Shown here piece by piece: positions 48,846 to 61,800 of a stretch of DNA of 64,000 nucleotides. Under the pieces are notes generated by a model. That model was given only the letters and a program-made list of their open reading frames with translations, made no database searches and was not told where the DNA came from. This DNA comes from Dromaius novaehollandiae. Its lineage: Eukaryota > Chordata > Aves > Casuariiformes > Dromaiidae. Numbering within the stretch: the stretch's first letter is position 1; every line of letters begins with the position of its first letter. A program made the position numbers and the translations under genes. Where the stretch lies: assembly GCF_036370855.1 (NCBI RefSeq), contig NC_088130.1, forward strand, positions 13,049,543-13,113,542, written 5' to 3'.

Positions 48846-49410
48846 TGCTGCTGGAGATGTCGAATTTAGCTTCGTCAAATGCTAAATGATTCTGCAAATG
48901 CCATTTGAATTCTGAGAAGTTTTATATCCCAAATTATTACATTAGCCCTTTTGCTTTCTGATTGTATAAGAGATACTTGCTTACATTAACAATATAAACA
49001 ATATTGTAGAAAATTAAAATATGATTAACTGAGAGAGGGAAACTTCAATGTCTGGAACATAGCTAACATTTTGAAATTCATATTAAGAAAGAACTTTTTT
49101 TTATTTTCGTTGGAAGTTATCTGTAGTGCTACAAAAATATTCCTTTTTCAGTACACCATACATGTACAGCTTGAATTTGTGTGCTCTTCTAAATGTTAGA
49201 TGGCAAGCTTCTCTTTGCATTTTCTTTTCTTGTGGCCTTAACAAAAGCACTTATGAGTAACTAGCAGATAGATACCTTTCTGTGTCTTTCTTTGGAAAAT
49301 CATAGACTTCTAGATGTATTTCTTAGAATGTTGAATTTAGTCATCATATTAAGTACTACACCAATGTAATCTGGATAATATTAAACAATATTAAAATCTA
49401 ACTTAAAAAC
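48846..49410 (+). other. ALDH1A1: Predicted 3' UTR of ALDH1A1 (short form)
   Basis: About 565 bases of AT-rich sequence follow the stop. The short form would end after the ATTAAA pair at 49380-49395. A longer form to about 49720 is possible using the AATAAA at 49700. The UTR holds no long open frame. Confidence 0.45.
49380..49395 (+). promoter_or_regulatory. ALDH1A1: Paired ATTAAA poly(A) signals
   Basis: ATTAAA occurs at 49380-49385 and again at 49390-49395. A T/GT-rich stretch beginning near 49417 could act as the downstream element. ATTAAA is the commonest variant of the poly(A) hexamer. The resulting 3' UTR length is typical for this gene family. Confidence 0.45.
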
Positions 49411-49699
49411 TAATATTGTTTCTTTTATTAGTCTTTTCTATTGCACTGGTTTACTGCTGGGCACTGTGTAGCACATATTTTATACCCTTAAAGAGGCACT
49501 ACTGTCTCAGTAGCGTGTTTAGGTCATTAGAAGTATATTATATTGGCTATAGGGAGACTAAACTCCCTAATTCTTTGACAGTATTATAAATGGAAAAATA
49601 TGAACCCAAACAAAGAGCACCAGCCAGTTTGCCAAGAGCCAGCACTGGGCTTTGTAGTGATAAGTATATCATAAAGTCTTAAACAGATGACAAACGAGA

Positions 49700-49705
49700 A
49701 ATAAA
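49700..49705 (+). promoter_or_regulatory. ALDH1A1: Canonical AATAAA poly(A) signal
   Basis: This is the first canonical AATAAA after the stop codon. GTGTGG follows within a few bases as a possible downstream element. It would give a 3' UTR of about 870 bases. Which of the two groups is used cannot be told from sequence. Confidence 0.4.
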
Positions 49706-49720
49706 AGTGTGGCGGCAAAA

Positions 49721-52700
49721 GGAGGGAAGTGGAAGGGAGTCTCCTTTCTGATTTATATTGGCTCCATTTTCCCTATACTCATACGCCTGCATGTCACTCA
49801 TATGTACTCCTCACTCTTTCCCCCCCTCCTCCTCTTTCCAGTCCACCTGTTTCCTTTCAGCCTCTTCCTTTGGCATCTCTTTTATGCACAGTTCCTCCCA
49901 CAAAGACCCTCTCCAGACATACACATCTCAAGATGACGGTAACCCTTTAAGGTCCCTCCATCTGTGCAGCTTTGGTGTTTTCATTATTCCCCTCCAAAGG
50001 TGGCTTGTTTTCAGCAGCCACCAGATACTCTGGGGTGGTGGTCTCCAGGCACCAAGTAACCCACTGCCGACAGGGCCATATTTTCTCTAAACCTCACCAA
50101 AGTCCAGAGCCACAGTTCATCTCTTGGAAACATATATGTATATAGCCTTATATACAAACTCTACCCATTAGGAAAAGTATGGCACGCTGTAAATTTTTAA
50201 GCAGCAAATGTTGCATAGTATTGAAAGTAAGGAGATTTTGTTCATTTGGGTAAATTGTCAGAACTTTTTTTAAAAAGGGGGTTACAACAAAACCCTGATC
50301 AAGTTTTCACACTGTGCCTCTTCTCTGGATACAAACAAGTTTTGTCTTTGGGGAAATTAAGAGCTGGACATAGGCCTTAGGGCAGAGGTCCATGCCTTCA
50401 CAGGCATCCATACCATCTGACTTTGAAGGGTGACTCTTCCGAATCCCCCTCATTTGCCCTCCGAAACAATTTCACTAGCCATAGCTGGCAAACAAACCCA
50501 ATCCTTGTCCCATGTCAAGAAATGCAATAAAGTCATAAAAGAGAGAAAAGAAGGAAGACTGAATGGAAAATAGAAGTGCACTGTGGTAATGTTTAGCAGA
50601 GCTTATTCAAAGGAAGGAAGTGTGCAGAAGAAAGCACAGAAATAAAAATAAATACCAAACAAATAAAAAAAAGAACTTCCCAAAAAAATAAGCTGCAAAG
50701 AAGGAAAAAAAGACAAAACACTTTGCAAGACTTTAAAAGCAGTAAGAGACTGCATTAGAGGAAATCTGGATACAATAAAAGAGTAAACATTTAAAAGGAA
50801 ATGCAAGGCAGTATGCAGAGCAGGTATGGGGCTTCATAAAGCTCTCATTCTTCTCCAAATTCTGCTCTTGCTGGAGTCAAAAGAGAAATAAGTCAAATGA
50901 GGGTAAGTCTACATTTGCATTGTGGTTTGGATTGGGAGTGCACCTTTGAAGTGATTTTCCCCGTGGCCCCCACTTACCACACTTTGGTGCACACCTGGGG
51001 GGTGATCCTGGGGGGCACAAGCATTCGGCTCACAGAGACAGACCAGGGCCAGCCTGAAGCAAACCCCTCTGACTGCGCACAGCACGGGCAGAGGGTCCTC
51101 ACCACCCAGCAGGGTCCTTTTGCAGCATAGGACTGCAAATCCAGCTCTGCTGGATGACACTACCTGCTACTATAAGCATAAGCAAAGAGTGTCTTTGAAA
51201 TGTAACCCAAGGAATGAGAGGGCGAAAAAAGCGTAAATGCAAGGGGATGCAGGAAGGACTGACTCTGTCCTTGCGTATTTGTATGTATTCTTCTTTGCAA
51301 TGCCCAAAATATTTTTATACTGTAAAAGAAGCCTGGTGATGTTCTTGATTTGTCAATTTAAATGTTTCAATCTGATCAAAGGGTAATACCTATCAGTGAC
51401 TTTAAGTTCGCGTCTTTGCAATAATTCTGAGTCAGAGAAGTGTGGCCAGTGTGTACTATGAGCAAGAGAGAGAGAGAGCAAAAGAAGGCAAAGGTTACCA
51501 TTCAGCCAAGGCGAAACACACAGGTATTTCAGCAGAGCCAAGTACAGCTTTGGGTTAAACTGATGACAAACTGAAGTTGTTCCCAAGAGATGCCAATGTA
51601 AAGAGATACACCTTTTGGCTCCTGCTTGGTTTAAAGAATTCAATATGTCTCTGTTTGTCTAAAGTATTTGAGATAAGTTTGAAGGAGGCACACCAAAGTC
51701 TCAATAAATTGAACAGCACATTTTACCTAACAAGAGCAAGTCAGTTCACACTGTATGACAAAAGCATCCAACCCAGAAGAATTTCAGAATATAGCCCCAT
51801 TTTTTCCTCAACTGCTCGGTTACTAACTCAGTGTGGCAGAGTCAACATCAAGGGTGGATTTCTCTCCACAGTACACACAGAGTTGGTACTAATACAATCT
51901 CTCTGTGAATAAAGCAAATTCTCAGAAATGAGCTTTACCAGTGAGTTCTTTCACAATTAAGAGTGTTCTTAAGTTACTGTTAAATACTTCATTCATCTGC
52001 TGGTGAAACATCTTTGTAACATCTTTGCAGCTATATCTGCAGATGGGTACAGTGGCTTGTGATCACTCAGTCCGGGCAGGTATAAATGAGGACTTACACT
52101 CTGCAAATATTACAGAGGTAATTAAGGAGGCCCTTTCTTTCTGGGGTTGAATCTCTGTCATGTTACTCCTGTTATATGCCAAAGTAGCACCACTGAAATT
52201 TATTTACTAGGATGAAACATGAGAAGAGCAATACTTGAGCTCTGTGTAAACATTGCTCATAGCGTTAGTGAAGTTGTGTTCAGCATTTCACAGAGAATAA
52301 AAATCAACAAGGAAAGTGAACTTGCTGCACTTGTTTTAAAAGCTCCTGAAAGTTGACTGCTATAGTCAGCAGCAATTACAGAATATATGTTTTATGTTTA
52401 GATTAAAATGCTGATTTTTTTTAAACTATACTTCTCCAAGGCAGTATGTGCCCTAATAAACAATCTACAACATAATAAAATGCTAGCAGCATTGAATGTG
52501 ACCTTTCCTCCAGGCATCTATCAATGTCCTTTCTACCTCTTTAATATTATTGAATGCATACCTCCAATTTTGAACAAAAGCATTGCTGAGGAGATGTTTT
52601 TGTAGAGTTCTTGGAAAGTTCTCTTTTAAGGCTATTTTAGACCATGTGGAAAAGCAAGTCCTGGAAATTTGGAGCCCTTAACACCAATGTCCTGCCATTA

Positions 52701-55700
52701 CCCAGGTGTCCCCCCCCCACATGCACACTACTTTATAAAAAGAAGGGGAAAGCTGTTGAATGGCAATAGCAAGAAAGAGGAACCCTCGGGCTATTTCCGG
52801 CAAAATAGTGAAGCTGTAAGGAATTCTCATTCTCTCTCAAGAAAGAAAATTACTCATAATCCCAAGCTGCCAGATATCCAGGTCTTAAGACAGACAAGAG
52901 AAGATATGGAAAAAATATTCAGAGCAAGAAAGGCATCTGGCTTGGATAAGGAGTGAAAATTCCCTGATGAAGTAGGTTTTAGGGAGGAATTTGAAAGATG
53001 TGAGATCTTGGCAGGCAGAAAGGGTTAGGGGGAGGAGAGGGGGATATTCCATCTGTGACACAAAAGATAACACAAAAGACAAGTGCAAGAGAAAGAGGGC
53101 GAAAGGAAGGGAGCAATAGCAGAAGTGAAAGGAGTGAGACCAGGAATGAAAGCAAGGCTGAGGATCACCTTGACACTCTATAAGATCTCTGAGTTCACAT
53201 TATTTAATAGATGACGCTCCCGCCCACCCCCATGTTCGCTGTCAGGTTGTATTTGTCCTGCCTAATGGTTCCCTCACCCTCTTCTCATTCAAGTCATGCT
53301 TCAGTTCTCTTGATGTTAAGGTTGTCATCCATCTATCCATCTACTGAAAACTGATGTTTAAATAGCTCCGTATTAGAAAAAGCCCCCTTGAAAATAAAGA
53401 AGCAAAAGCAGAGTCTCTAAAAATTTGGGAATAATAGTTCCCTGTGAACTTAGTGGGAGGCCCTAAAGACTCTTCTCAAGGGCTGAATTATAACCTTTGC
53501 TATGCAGAGAGAAAAACAGTGGCTTGATGAATATACTGCTCTGGAAACAAAAGTTAAAGATCTGGGAGCACAACATAAACTGACTCAGTCAGATAAAATG
53601 CTGCATAGTCTTGTAGGAAGGACATAAATCACTTGTTGCATTAAAAATTGAACAGGCATAAAGGTTCAAGAAACAGAACTGAGTATGGGGAGGGTTGACT
53701 GTTGAAATGCCAACTTGAGAAACAGTGCTAAAAGGGCAGTGATGAAGGTGATTCACACAGAATATAATAAACTGGCCAAGCAAGAAGAGACCACAGCTGT
53801 TTTTGAACATTACTAGCAGGCATTGCGCAAAGACTGGGGAGAAGTGTAAACCAAAACTCAAGAAGGTTGTCATGGATAGGAACAGAGTAGTAGAAGAAAA
53901 CTCTTCTGAGAAAAATCATTAGTACTGAGAGGAATTTAGAAGCAAGCCACAAGGAGAGCTGTTCATTATTTTAATTTTCACTCCTCATATTGCTTTTTGT
54001 TCAATATGAAGTGTAAGGTTATGACTAAATAATAGCAAGTTTGCTTGATAGCTATGAATGCTCAAGACACCCCAATCTAAGAGGGCTCCAGGCTCGAAGA
54101 GCAATTTGACAGCCGCTGACAAGCATTACGAGTTTTTAAACAAACTGCTGAGACTGGGCACCATCCTTTCACTGTCAGCCATGGGTACCTCTTTCATGGA
54201 AAATTAAGAAACTTTGATAATGTAATACAGCATTATACATACAGGACAAATGCAGCTGTGGCAGACAGACTCAGAATATTGCCTTTGTATCATCATACCT
54301 TGCAGAATGGTACCATCAGTCAGTGCCTTACCTATTAGCTTCTGGTAGGAGACTAGTGACTCCAGTGACATGGATTCTGCATTTGTACCTAATAAAGCTT
54401 CTTATTATATGTATTTACCATGCTTAGCTCCAAGAAACATACTATGTGGCAACAGAAAGAATGACACTGACAAGATTTGAGAAAGATTTGAGATTGATTG
54501 CCCTTGGAAAAGAGGAATCTCTGACAAGCAAATAAGTGAACTCGGTTAGAACAGACAACACCATCCATGACTAAGTCTATTGAAGAACTGAGAAAAATTT
54601 TGTGTGAATGTGAAGGAAGAAATGTGTCATGTGAACATTGCCTCTGGACTATAAATGTGTCCAGAGTATAGGCACATAGACACATATCATAGAATGCTTA
54701 TTACAGACAGAGTATTTTTCTAAGCATGGTACCTACTAGAAATCTGACTGTCGCGCAGAGGATCCTTGATTCTGCTTATCCACTGTGCTGATGACATTCT
54801 CTAAGAGACCTAAGATCCTATGGCCTTTTCCAGCTCCAGAAATCCTCAAGGAAGAGAGTCCATGCAAGAGATTCCATTCAAGTTATCTCATATACACCCT
54901 CATGACTAATCCACAGAGCACGTATTTTCAGCATTGTGTGTCAGCCCTCAGACTATAAACTGGTTATGGCCGAACTACAGTGAAAAAAACGCCAATGCAC
55001 ACATTTGGATGATGAATTGACACAAGAAAATCATAATCTGTCTGCAGATATTTCTCCAACAGAGGAGGGAGATGAATGCATATAGTAAATATTTCTTGCA
55101 AATTATTTGCTCAGTATTAATATACTAACTATTACTCAATATTCCTCTCCTAGTGTTTTCTCCTAGTAGGAAGTTTCAGGGGAGTATAGGGCATCTATAT
55201 CTTCTATGTGTACTGAGTCAAAATTCTCAAAAAGAAAAGAATATTTGAATATAATAGACTAAATGTAAGTACTTATTTTTTAAAGTCTTGGGAAATTAAA
55301 GGGTTCAGTTGAATCTGGGAGGCTTTGGGCATAGGCTAACTAAAGGCAGCAAAAGGGATATGAAGTTACACCTGCATGTATCCATATCTCATGAGGGAGA
55401 TTCAGCCTGAAGGAAGGAGACACAAGCACTCACCTTTTGTAGTTGCAATGCTGTTCTAGTTGTAGTGGTCTAAGAACACTTACAAAACACCATGAGATGA
55501 AATCTGACCAATGGAAATAAAGGGACAATTGTTTTGGGCAGCTTTGGAAGCTTTTGGGCACAAAATCCCTTCTTCATGTCACCTGCTGACTGCCTGTTGT
55601 CAGAGTGTGGTCATGAATGAGAGTGAACAATTAAAGTCAAAATATAGCCATTTCCATCTCATAAAAAAAAAAGCTTCTTTATTAGCTTCCCTATGTATCA

Positions 55701-58639
55701 TCTACTGTGCAATGGGAAAAGCAGTCAAGGTTTCTGCTGCCTCAGCCTCCTTCCGTTGACACACATATTCCTCAGTGCTGCATACTTCCTTCTCTGTTAT
55801 CACCTTCGTAGGACTTGCTATGAAATTAGCTTTCCATGTTGAGTTCCGTCATAAATAATTTTGATATGATTGAGGAGATATCTGCATGAAGTTATTTACA
55901 TGGACAACTAGTCATAATAGTATAAAAATGGGTAAAACAAGCAGTCTTCTCTTCAGAGCTTAAAGAAACCTCTATTGAATCTAATAAACAGTATGTTTCG
56001 TGTCATGTGTTTTGCTGAGGTTGGGTTTCATTATATTTCTCTTTGGACTTCAGCAAACAAATGGAGCCATTAACACTAGGGAGAGATTAATCTCCATGAG
56101 GAAATATCTTAGGAACCTAAACCTTATAATCAACACAGCAAGTTATCTTCAGGGTGTGTGTTTCATTCACACTATGTTTCTTTAACTTGTGTTGTGTCAC
56201 TGTACCCCTCTTCAGAAACATCTTAATTACCTTTAACAAAGGAAAAATGTCTATGCGTTAGGCTATTCACTGATACAAGACCAGTCATGTCTTACTATAT
56301 ATGTTGTTTTCTCAGGAACTGCCTGCAATTGTTTTCTGTATATCATACACCAGCCATCACTAAGCAAGGGAGCCCTTGCAAAACTTTTAATATTTTATCT
56401 GTCACTTTTCCTTGCTTTGGTAAATATAGTCTGAATTGTTAACCTCCACCACCTTACTCACTGCTAGGAATAGACCTACCGATCTACGTAGCTTTATGGA
56501 CGCTGGAGGTAATTTTTTAACCTCATTTAGCCAAGTGACTTATTTTTATGAGATGTATTTGTTGCATAAGTAACACTTATTTTACTTTGTCTCATTCTTG
56601 TTTTTCATATAAATACTCTGCTTACAAAAGACTACATTTAAATACTAATCCTGTGCAAGCGATATACAAACATGAGCTTACACATAAGCCATTGCATTAT
56701 AGAGTATATTTACAAGAACAGAACAAGATGACAGAATTTTATTTCATAGAAGTGCATTATGAAAATTAAAAACTCTTGGCATACTGCACAGTTAGGAAGA
56801 AAAATAACTGTCTTATACATGCCTTCTCCTCCACACCACCAAGCCTGTCCAAATCAAGGCCACAACAGCTTCACTGTGTGCTTCTGTGCCTGCTTCCCTG
56901 GCATGAAATCCGTGGCCTAGGAGGAGCTGGGTGAGCCAGTTTGACTCAGACATTTTGAGGAGGGAGATATGTAAGTATTGCAGCTGGAGAGGACAGAGGA
57001 CATAAAGAGTTCCTTCATGTCATATAAAGAGCTGCATGGGAGAAGTCACCTCTACTTTAGAGCAATCCCCACATGACAGACTGAAATGTTCCATAACCAC
57101 CAGATCGAGCAGAAACGGGTTTTCTAGCATCTAGCATTTTTGACTGTTAAATCAAGCACCCTGCACTGGCGATGCTGGCACTGACCTGTGGATGACAGAG
57201 ACCAGCCTGAAGGCTCTATAGACTCTACAAAAGTTTCAGCTTTATCCACATAGAGATTATTTAAACTGAAGATTTCTATCTGTGTCATCTATTGCCAGCA
57301 TTAATTTTGACAGGTCCAGATATCCTTGTGATTCAGGTATATATCTTCTGTGAGCCTTGCTACATTGTCAACAGAAGAACCAGTTATTCACCATGTTCTG
57401 GTGCTTTACTATCCAGAATTGCTTGTGTGACTTTGCTGCTTTACCTTCAAAAGCATGTTTTATCTGAAAGGTGCATTTTAGCTCTTTAATTTTTAAACAA
57501 ACCAAATGGATATCTTTAAAACTACTCTTTCTCTCGAATATACCATAGAATAAATTATTTTGAAGGTGAGACTTTTAATAATGGCATTCAACCAGGGAAA
57601 TGTATAACAAATGTGAAGACAGAAAAAAAAGTGCACCAGTTGAGAGAATCCAGAAACAAGTTAAATATTTAAAACTAAAATTCTCATTGTATAAATAAGA
57701 CATTACATGATTAAACACAAAATATCTGTTTACTTTTTAGTCATTGTGGTCTCTGTGAGAAAACTTGCTGCTCATCGATGCACAAATCTGTGAGTGTGCA
57801 TGTCAGTGTGTGTGTGCACATGGACCGCTACCACTTAGCAAAATACATAGTGCTAAGGTCAAATCTTGTTCATAATAATCAGATAAAGGAAGAGGGATTT
57901 CTTGAGCAAGATGAACAAGATTTACCCATTTTGTCTCCCCAAACATTTATGGGCTTTAACAGTAAAATTGGAAAAAATAAGAAGCAGCAAAGATATAAAG
58001 TAAATATGAATCCTTACTGGGAAGGGAGAAAATATATGCTAGCAGAAAAGAAGTAAAAGTCAACAGGGAGTCAATGCAGAAAAATACACAGAATCTTTTG
58101 CAGAAGCAGAAATAGCAAAGAAAATGACTCATTATGTGAAAATAAGTCAATTTCATAATTGCTTTGTATATGTAAGAATGAATTTCTGATGGCATCATTT
58201 TAAAGCGTCACGAAGTCAAACATTCCACCCTGTTCTTCTAATTTGTCAGTTGTCTTCTAGAAGGTCCAGTTCCTAAGCTTTACAGGTCTTCCCTAAATCC
58301 CTATATATTTCTTTAAAGAATACCCATCCTGGGAGGCTATAGTTCAACATATATATTGATAAGTTAGAATGAAGAAAAAAGATTACAGGGAACAAATTCA
58401 GCAGTATGGACAGATTCAGAGATTCCACAGTTAAGATTAGACTTGAAAGAAATGCAAGTACACAATGCATAAAAGCCACAGTGGGGCATACAAACTTCTG
58501 TAATCTTTACAGTGATACTCTGTAGTCACCAAAAACTTATGAAAAAGCTGTTTTAGACCCTCTGATGCTAGGTTAGAGTCACTGATTTATTTATTTTTAA
58601 GTCATATCTAAGTTTTTTACATTCTTTTCTCCTTCTTAG
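49721..58639. other. Downstream intergenic region without a recognised gene
   Basis: Nearly 9 kb of mostly AT-rich DNA. It includes a GC-richer patch at 50930-51130, a GA run at 51465-51479 and a purine-rich stretch at 52980-53160. Open frames of up to 111 codons show no family motifs. If chicken synteny holds, TMC1 would lie further downstream in opposite orientation, but I recognise no TMC1 exon here. Confidence 0.6.
51465..51479. repeat. GA microsatellite
   Basis: About seven uninterrupted GA units in intergenic DNA. Confidence 0.8.
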
Positions 58640-58831
58640 TACCTGCGAAATAGCTGTGTAACAGTGGAGTCATCCACAGTTAACCTGCTGGTGGACAGTA
58701 TGCCATTCAGCTCAATCATTGATGTAGATATTAATGAGAATTTCAAGAAGGCAGTGAACAACGGCTTATCTGTGAAATATGATTCTACAGCTGTGACACT
58801 TGTGACAGATTGGCCTTGTTTTCCCCAGTAA
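58640..58831 (+). other. Candidate terminal coding exon, product unknown
   Basis: A T/C-rich tract ending CTCCTTCTTAG at 58639 is followed at once by 63 open codons and a TAA at 58829. The frame begins YLRNSCVTVESSTVNLLV and ends LVTDWPCFPQ. Its composition is balanced and protein-like, unlike the low-complexity chance frames nearby. The in-frame codon just before is the TAG of the acceptor itself. I recognise no family. No upstream partner exon, promoter or poly(A) signal was found, and a 77-codon - strand frame overlaps. It could be the last exon of an unidentified gene, a pseudogene exon or chance. Confidence 0.25.
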
Positions 58832-61800
58832 ATACATTTTTTTCCTCTGCCATAATGCAATGCAAGCACTTGTTCAACAAAAATATATCAATACATGAAG
58901 AAATACCATCTGTCAAAAGAATATCTGCAGAAGGATTTATATAAAAGAGATCCTCCTAGCCTCTAAGAGGTGACAACACAATATTACTTAAAACTCACCT
59001 TATCTGTCAGTGAAATGAGAAACACACAAACAGAAAATAGCTCTACAGCTCCCGCCAGTAGGAAGGCTCCTAGTTTTTAACCCAGGATTGAAATATTCTT
59101 TATTTAATTATCGGTCTGGGAGAAAATCATGCTTTTTATGACACAATCTCATACAAATTAGGTGTAGAGCTACAGTAGGCTTGAGTTAAAATAGTGAACA
59201 AAGTTTTCATTTACTCTTCGTTTAAATCCCTCTGCAAACACACTTGCCAACTTCTAGGAGATTGACAAAATGCCCTAGAAGTTATCCTACTGGTTTAGGC
59301 TGTAGTCTCTAATCTGAAGGCACTCTGCTCCCTGCAGGTATTCCCAGTAAGGCGCCCTGAGCTCTCAATAGTAGAGCAGGCATGATCAAGTGCTTTGGAA
59401 AGAAATCCACAAAAACTTGTATACTGAGCACCAAGCCTCACTGCTAACAACTACAAAATAGTTGAGAGTTGTGGCAGCTAAATGCAGCACAGATGAGAGG
59501 CCAGTTTCCCCCATCCGCAGGGAATAGCCCCTATAATCACCAGGCTCCAGAGTCAACTGGGCTCACCCTCTGGCCCAAAGACTCACTGACTGCAAGTGGA
59601 ACTGGAGAAATGCAGAAAATGCCATCTCCAGAGCCTCTGCTGCATCCACATTTCCTGCAGAGAGGAAACAAGCTGGGGAGAGCCTGCTCAGACACCGGAG
59701 ATTTGCAACTGGTGCCATGCACAACAAAATCCATCTGCCATCAGGGCCCTAGGACAGAAAAAGGTAAGTACCAGCCTGACCTTCTATATGGTGTCAGTCA
59801 TTTCAAAGCTTACATGCTTAAACCAGGTGGGATTTAAGCCTGAATCTGAGTTACTCCCAGTAGAGCTTGGGTGACCTTGTGCTTGGTACAGTCAAGTCTT
59901 AAGCAGGTCTGCACATGTCCTAGTAGATGTCTAGGTGCCAGGGTATCTCTGGTGGTAGAAAGATATATTCTTAGAAACTTTTGATAATATCAGGCAGGGC
60001 AGCAAGAAAGTGAATTTTTTTAATTCTAAAATTTTGAATACATGCAATGAAAGTGGAAGTTAAATGCCTGTGCTCTTTTTCAGGTTCATCTACTGCTCCT
60101 CTGCTTTGTACCTCTCAGACACTAGTGTAGCTGATACAGGAAATTTATTCACTAATTCTTTGGCCATCCTGCTGAAAGGTCTCAACCAAATCACTTCAGA
60201 TGGCCCTGTATTTGTTTAGACTTACCCTAGCAAAAGAAGCAGAACTACAAGGACAGTTTTGAGCAGAAGAACTTCCTGCAGCCTTACAAGGGGTGTAAGC
60301 AAAGTTCACCACGTGCAGAGATGGTACAGTCACTTGACACATAGAATGAGGAATTCTGCTATATATCTTCGGCACGTCATAAAACACCACAGAGCTGTAG
60401 CCTCAATAAGTAATAAACTATTGCTAGCAAAGAATGCAGTAAAGAAAATTGTCCTTATAATATTCTTTTCATCCTTCCCAGGAATTAACTTCCTTCGTTT
60501 ACTTGCTGCAAGATTCCTATAGCATTTTAGTTTAGTCTGTGACTTTTAGGAGACCAGAAAGCATTTATTCTGCATTGCACAGTGGCAGCTAGAGTTAAGG
60601 CAATATTTGTCTTCTCTGAAATAAGCTAGAGGTTGTCTAGAGGGAGTATTATTTGTCGCTGCATAAGTATTTGCTGTAGTTAACTGAAATACAAAGTGGG
60701 GATTATATATGCCCCATTGCTCTCCTTGGAACCTGGCTGCACCTCTGCCTTACGTTGCATTGAAAATAAGATTCTTCTCACACCTTAATACTTCTCTTTT
60801 GTATTAGGGAAAGGAAAGGTATGGTCTGATGGTATGGTCTACACCATGACTGCATGGCGTAGAGAAATGCTGGCATGTACCTGCAGCCTCCTGCGATGGA
60901 TTTCTCAGACTTTGAACATGTGTTGTACTTAACTCTGTGGGCAGTTTTTGCAGAAAAGAGCAGTTTTTGCCTTTGCCCTGTTTGGTCATAGCTTTTAAAC
61001 ATGTGGCTTTCTCTTCAGTCAAATCTCTGCATGTGATCTCCCTTTCCTGTCGTATTTGGGCTATTACAGATGCTCCATGAGATGGAAAACTGCTGAATTC
61101 TTTGCAGCACTCCACTCATAATCTTCAATGAGAGAGTAGTAGTTTACAGTTTGTCCAAAAAACTGTGCTTCACAAAACTGTCTATTGAATTATTCTGGAC
61201 ATGATTCGTTGTCTGAATACTGCCACAAATCTATGGATTGAGCCTGCAAAATGTAAAACCCTGCTGCATTGGTCAGTTACTTTAGACAAGACACTTTGGT
61301 CAGATGGTATTATTTTGCCTTCCCAGACAGAGTCGGGTTCCTGACATGAAAACTCACTTTGATGAGCTTGCTGCTTGACTTCTCTGTGTTTTTTTTCAGT
61401 AGTGCTTCAAGCTAGATTTTCCAATGAACATTACATTGTCACGTTTGAAATGAGAGAATAAATGGAATATTTTGGCCTGCACTATACCTGTGGGTCAGAC
61501 TATACAATTCAGCAATGTTGTTTTTGAAAATAGAGACCAGCAAACTTACTCCCAAGTGATTGTACTTCCAGCTATTATATCTGAGATACACGCAAATGTT
61601 GGAAAGACTTTTTTTCATCAAATTTTCCCATGAGATATTTCACATAACCTTTCGAATTCTTTATTTCCATCCTCTCACAGTACAGCAAAGCTTGCACTAT
61701 CAGTATTATTCCAAAATTCCAGCAAATTTCTGGCATTCCCATTAATTCCCATTGAGCTGAAGCCCTACAAGCATCCTTAGTTCAGTCAGCTTTTAAAGAT

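Noticed and set aside
51577..51912. 111-codon + strand frame
   Set aside because: No motif, composition like flanking non-coding DNA, and no splice or promoter signals.
52669..52956. 95-codon frame with a lysine/arginine-rich C-terminus
   Set aside because: No known domain and no conserved signal. It lies beside a purine-rich stretch that favours open frames.
52960..53160. Purine-rich stretch faintly like an old reptile or mammal repeat
   Set aside because: Only loose resemblance to remembered phrases. The purine bias alone can produce it, so I did not assign a repeat.
59469..59837. 122-codon + strand frame in a GC-rich patch
   Set aside because: No recognisable domain, and overlapping open frames exist in other frames and on the other strand. 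It is explained by local GC content.
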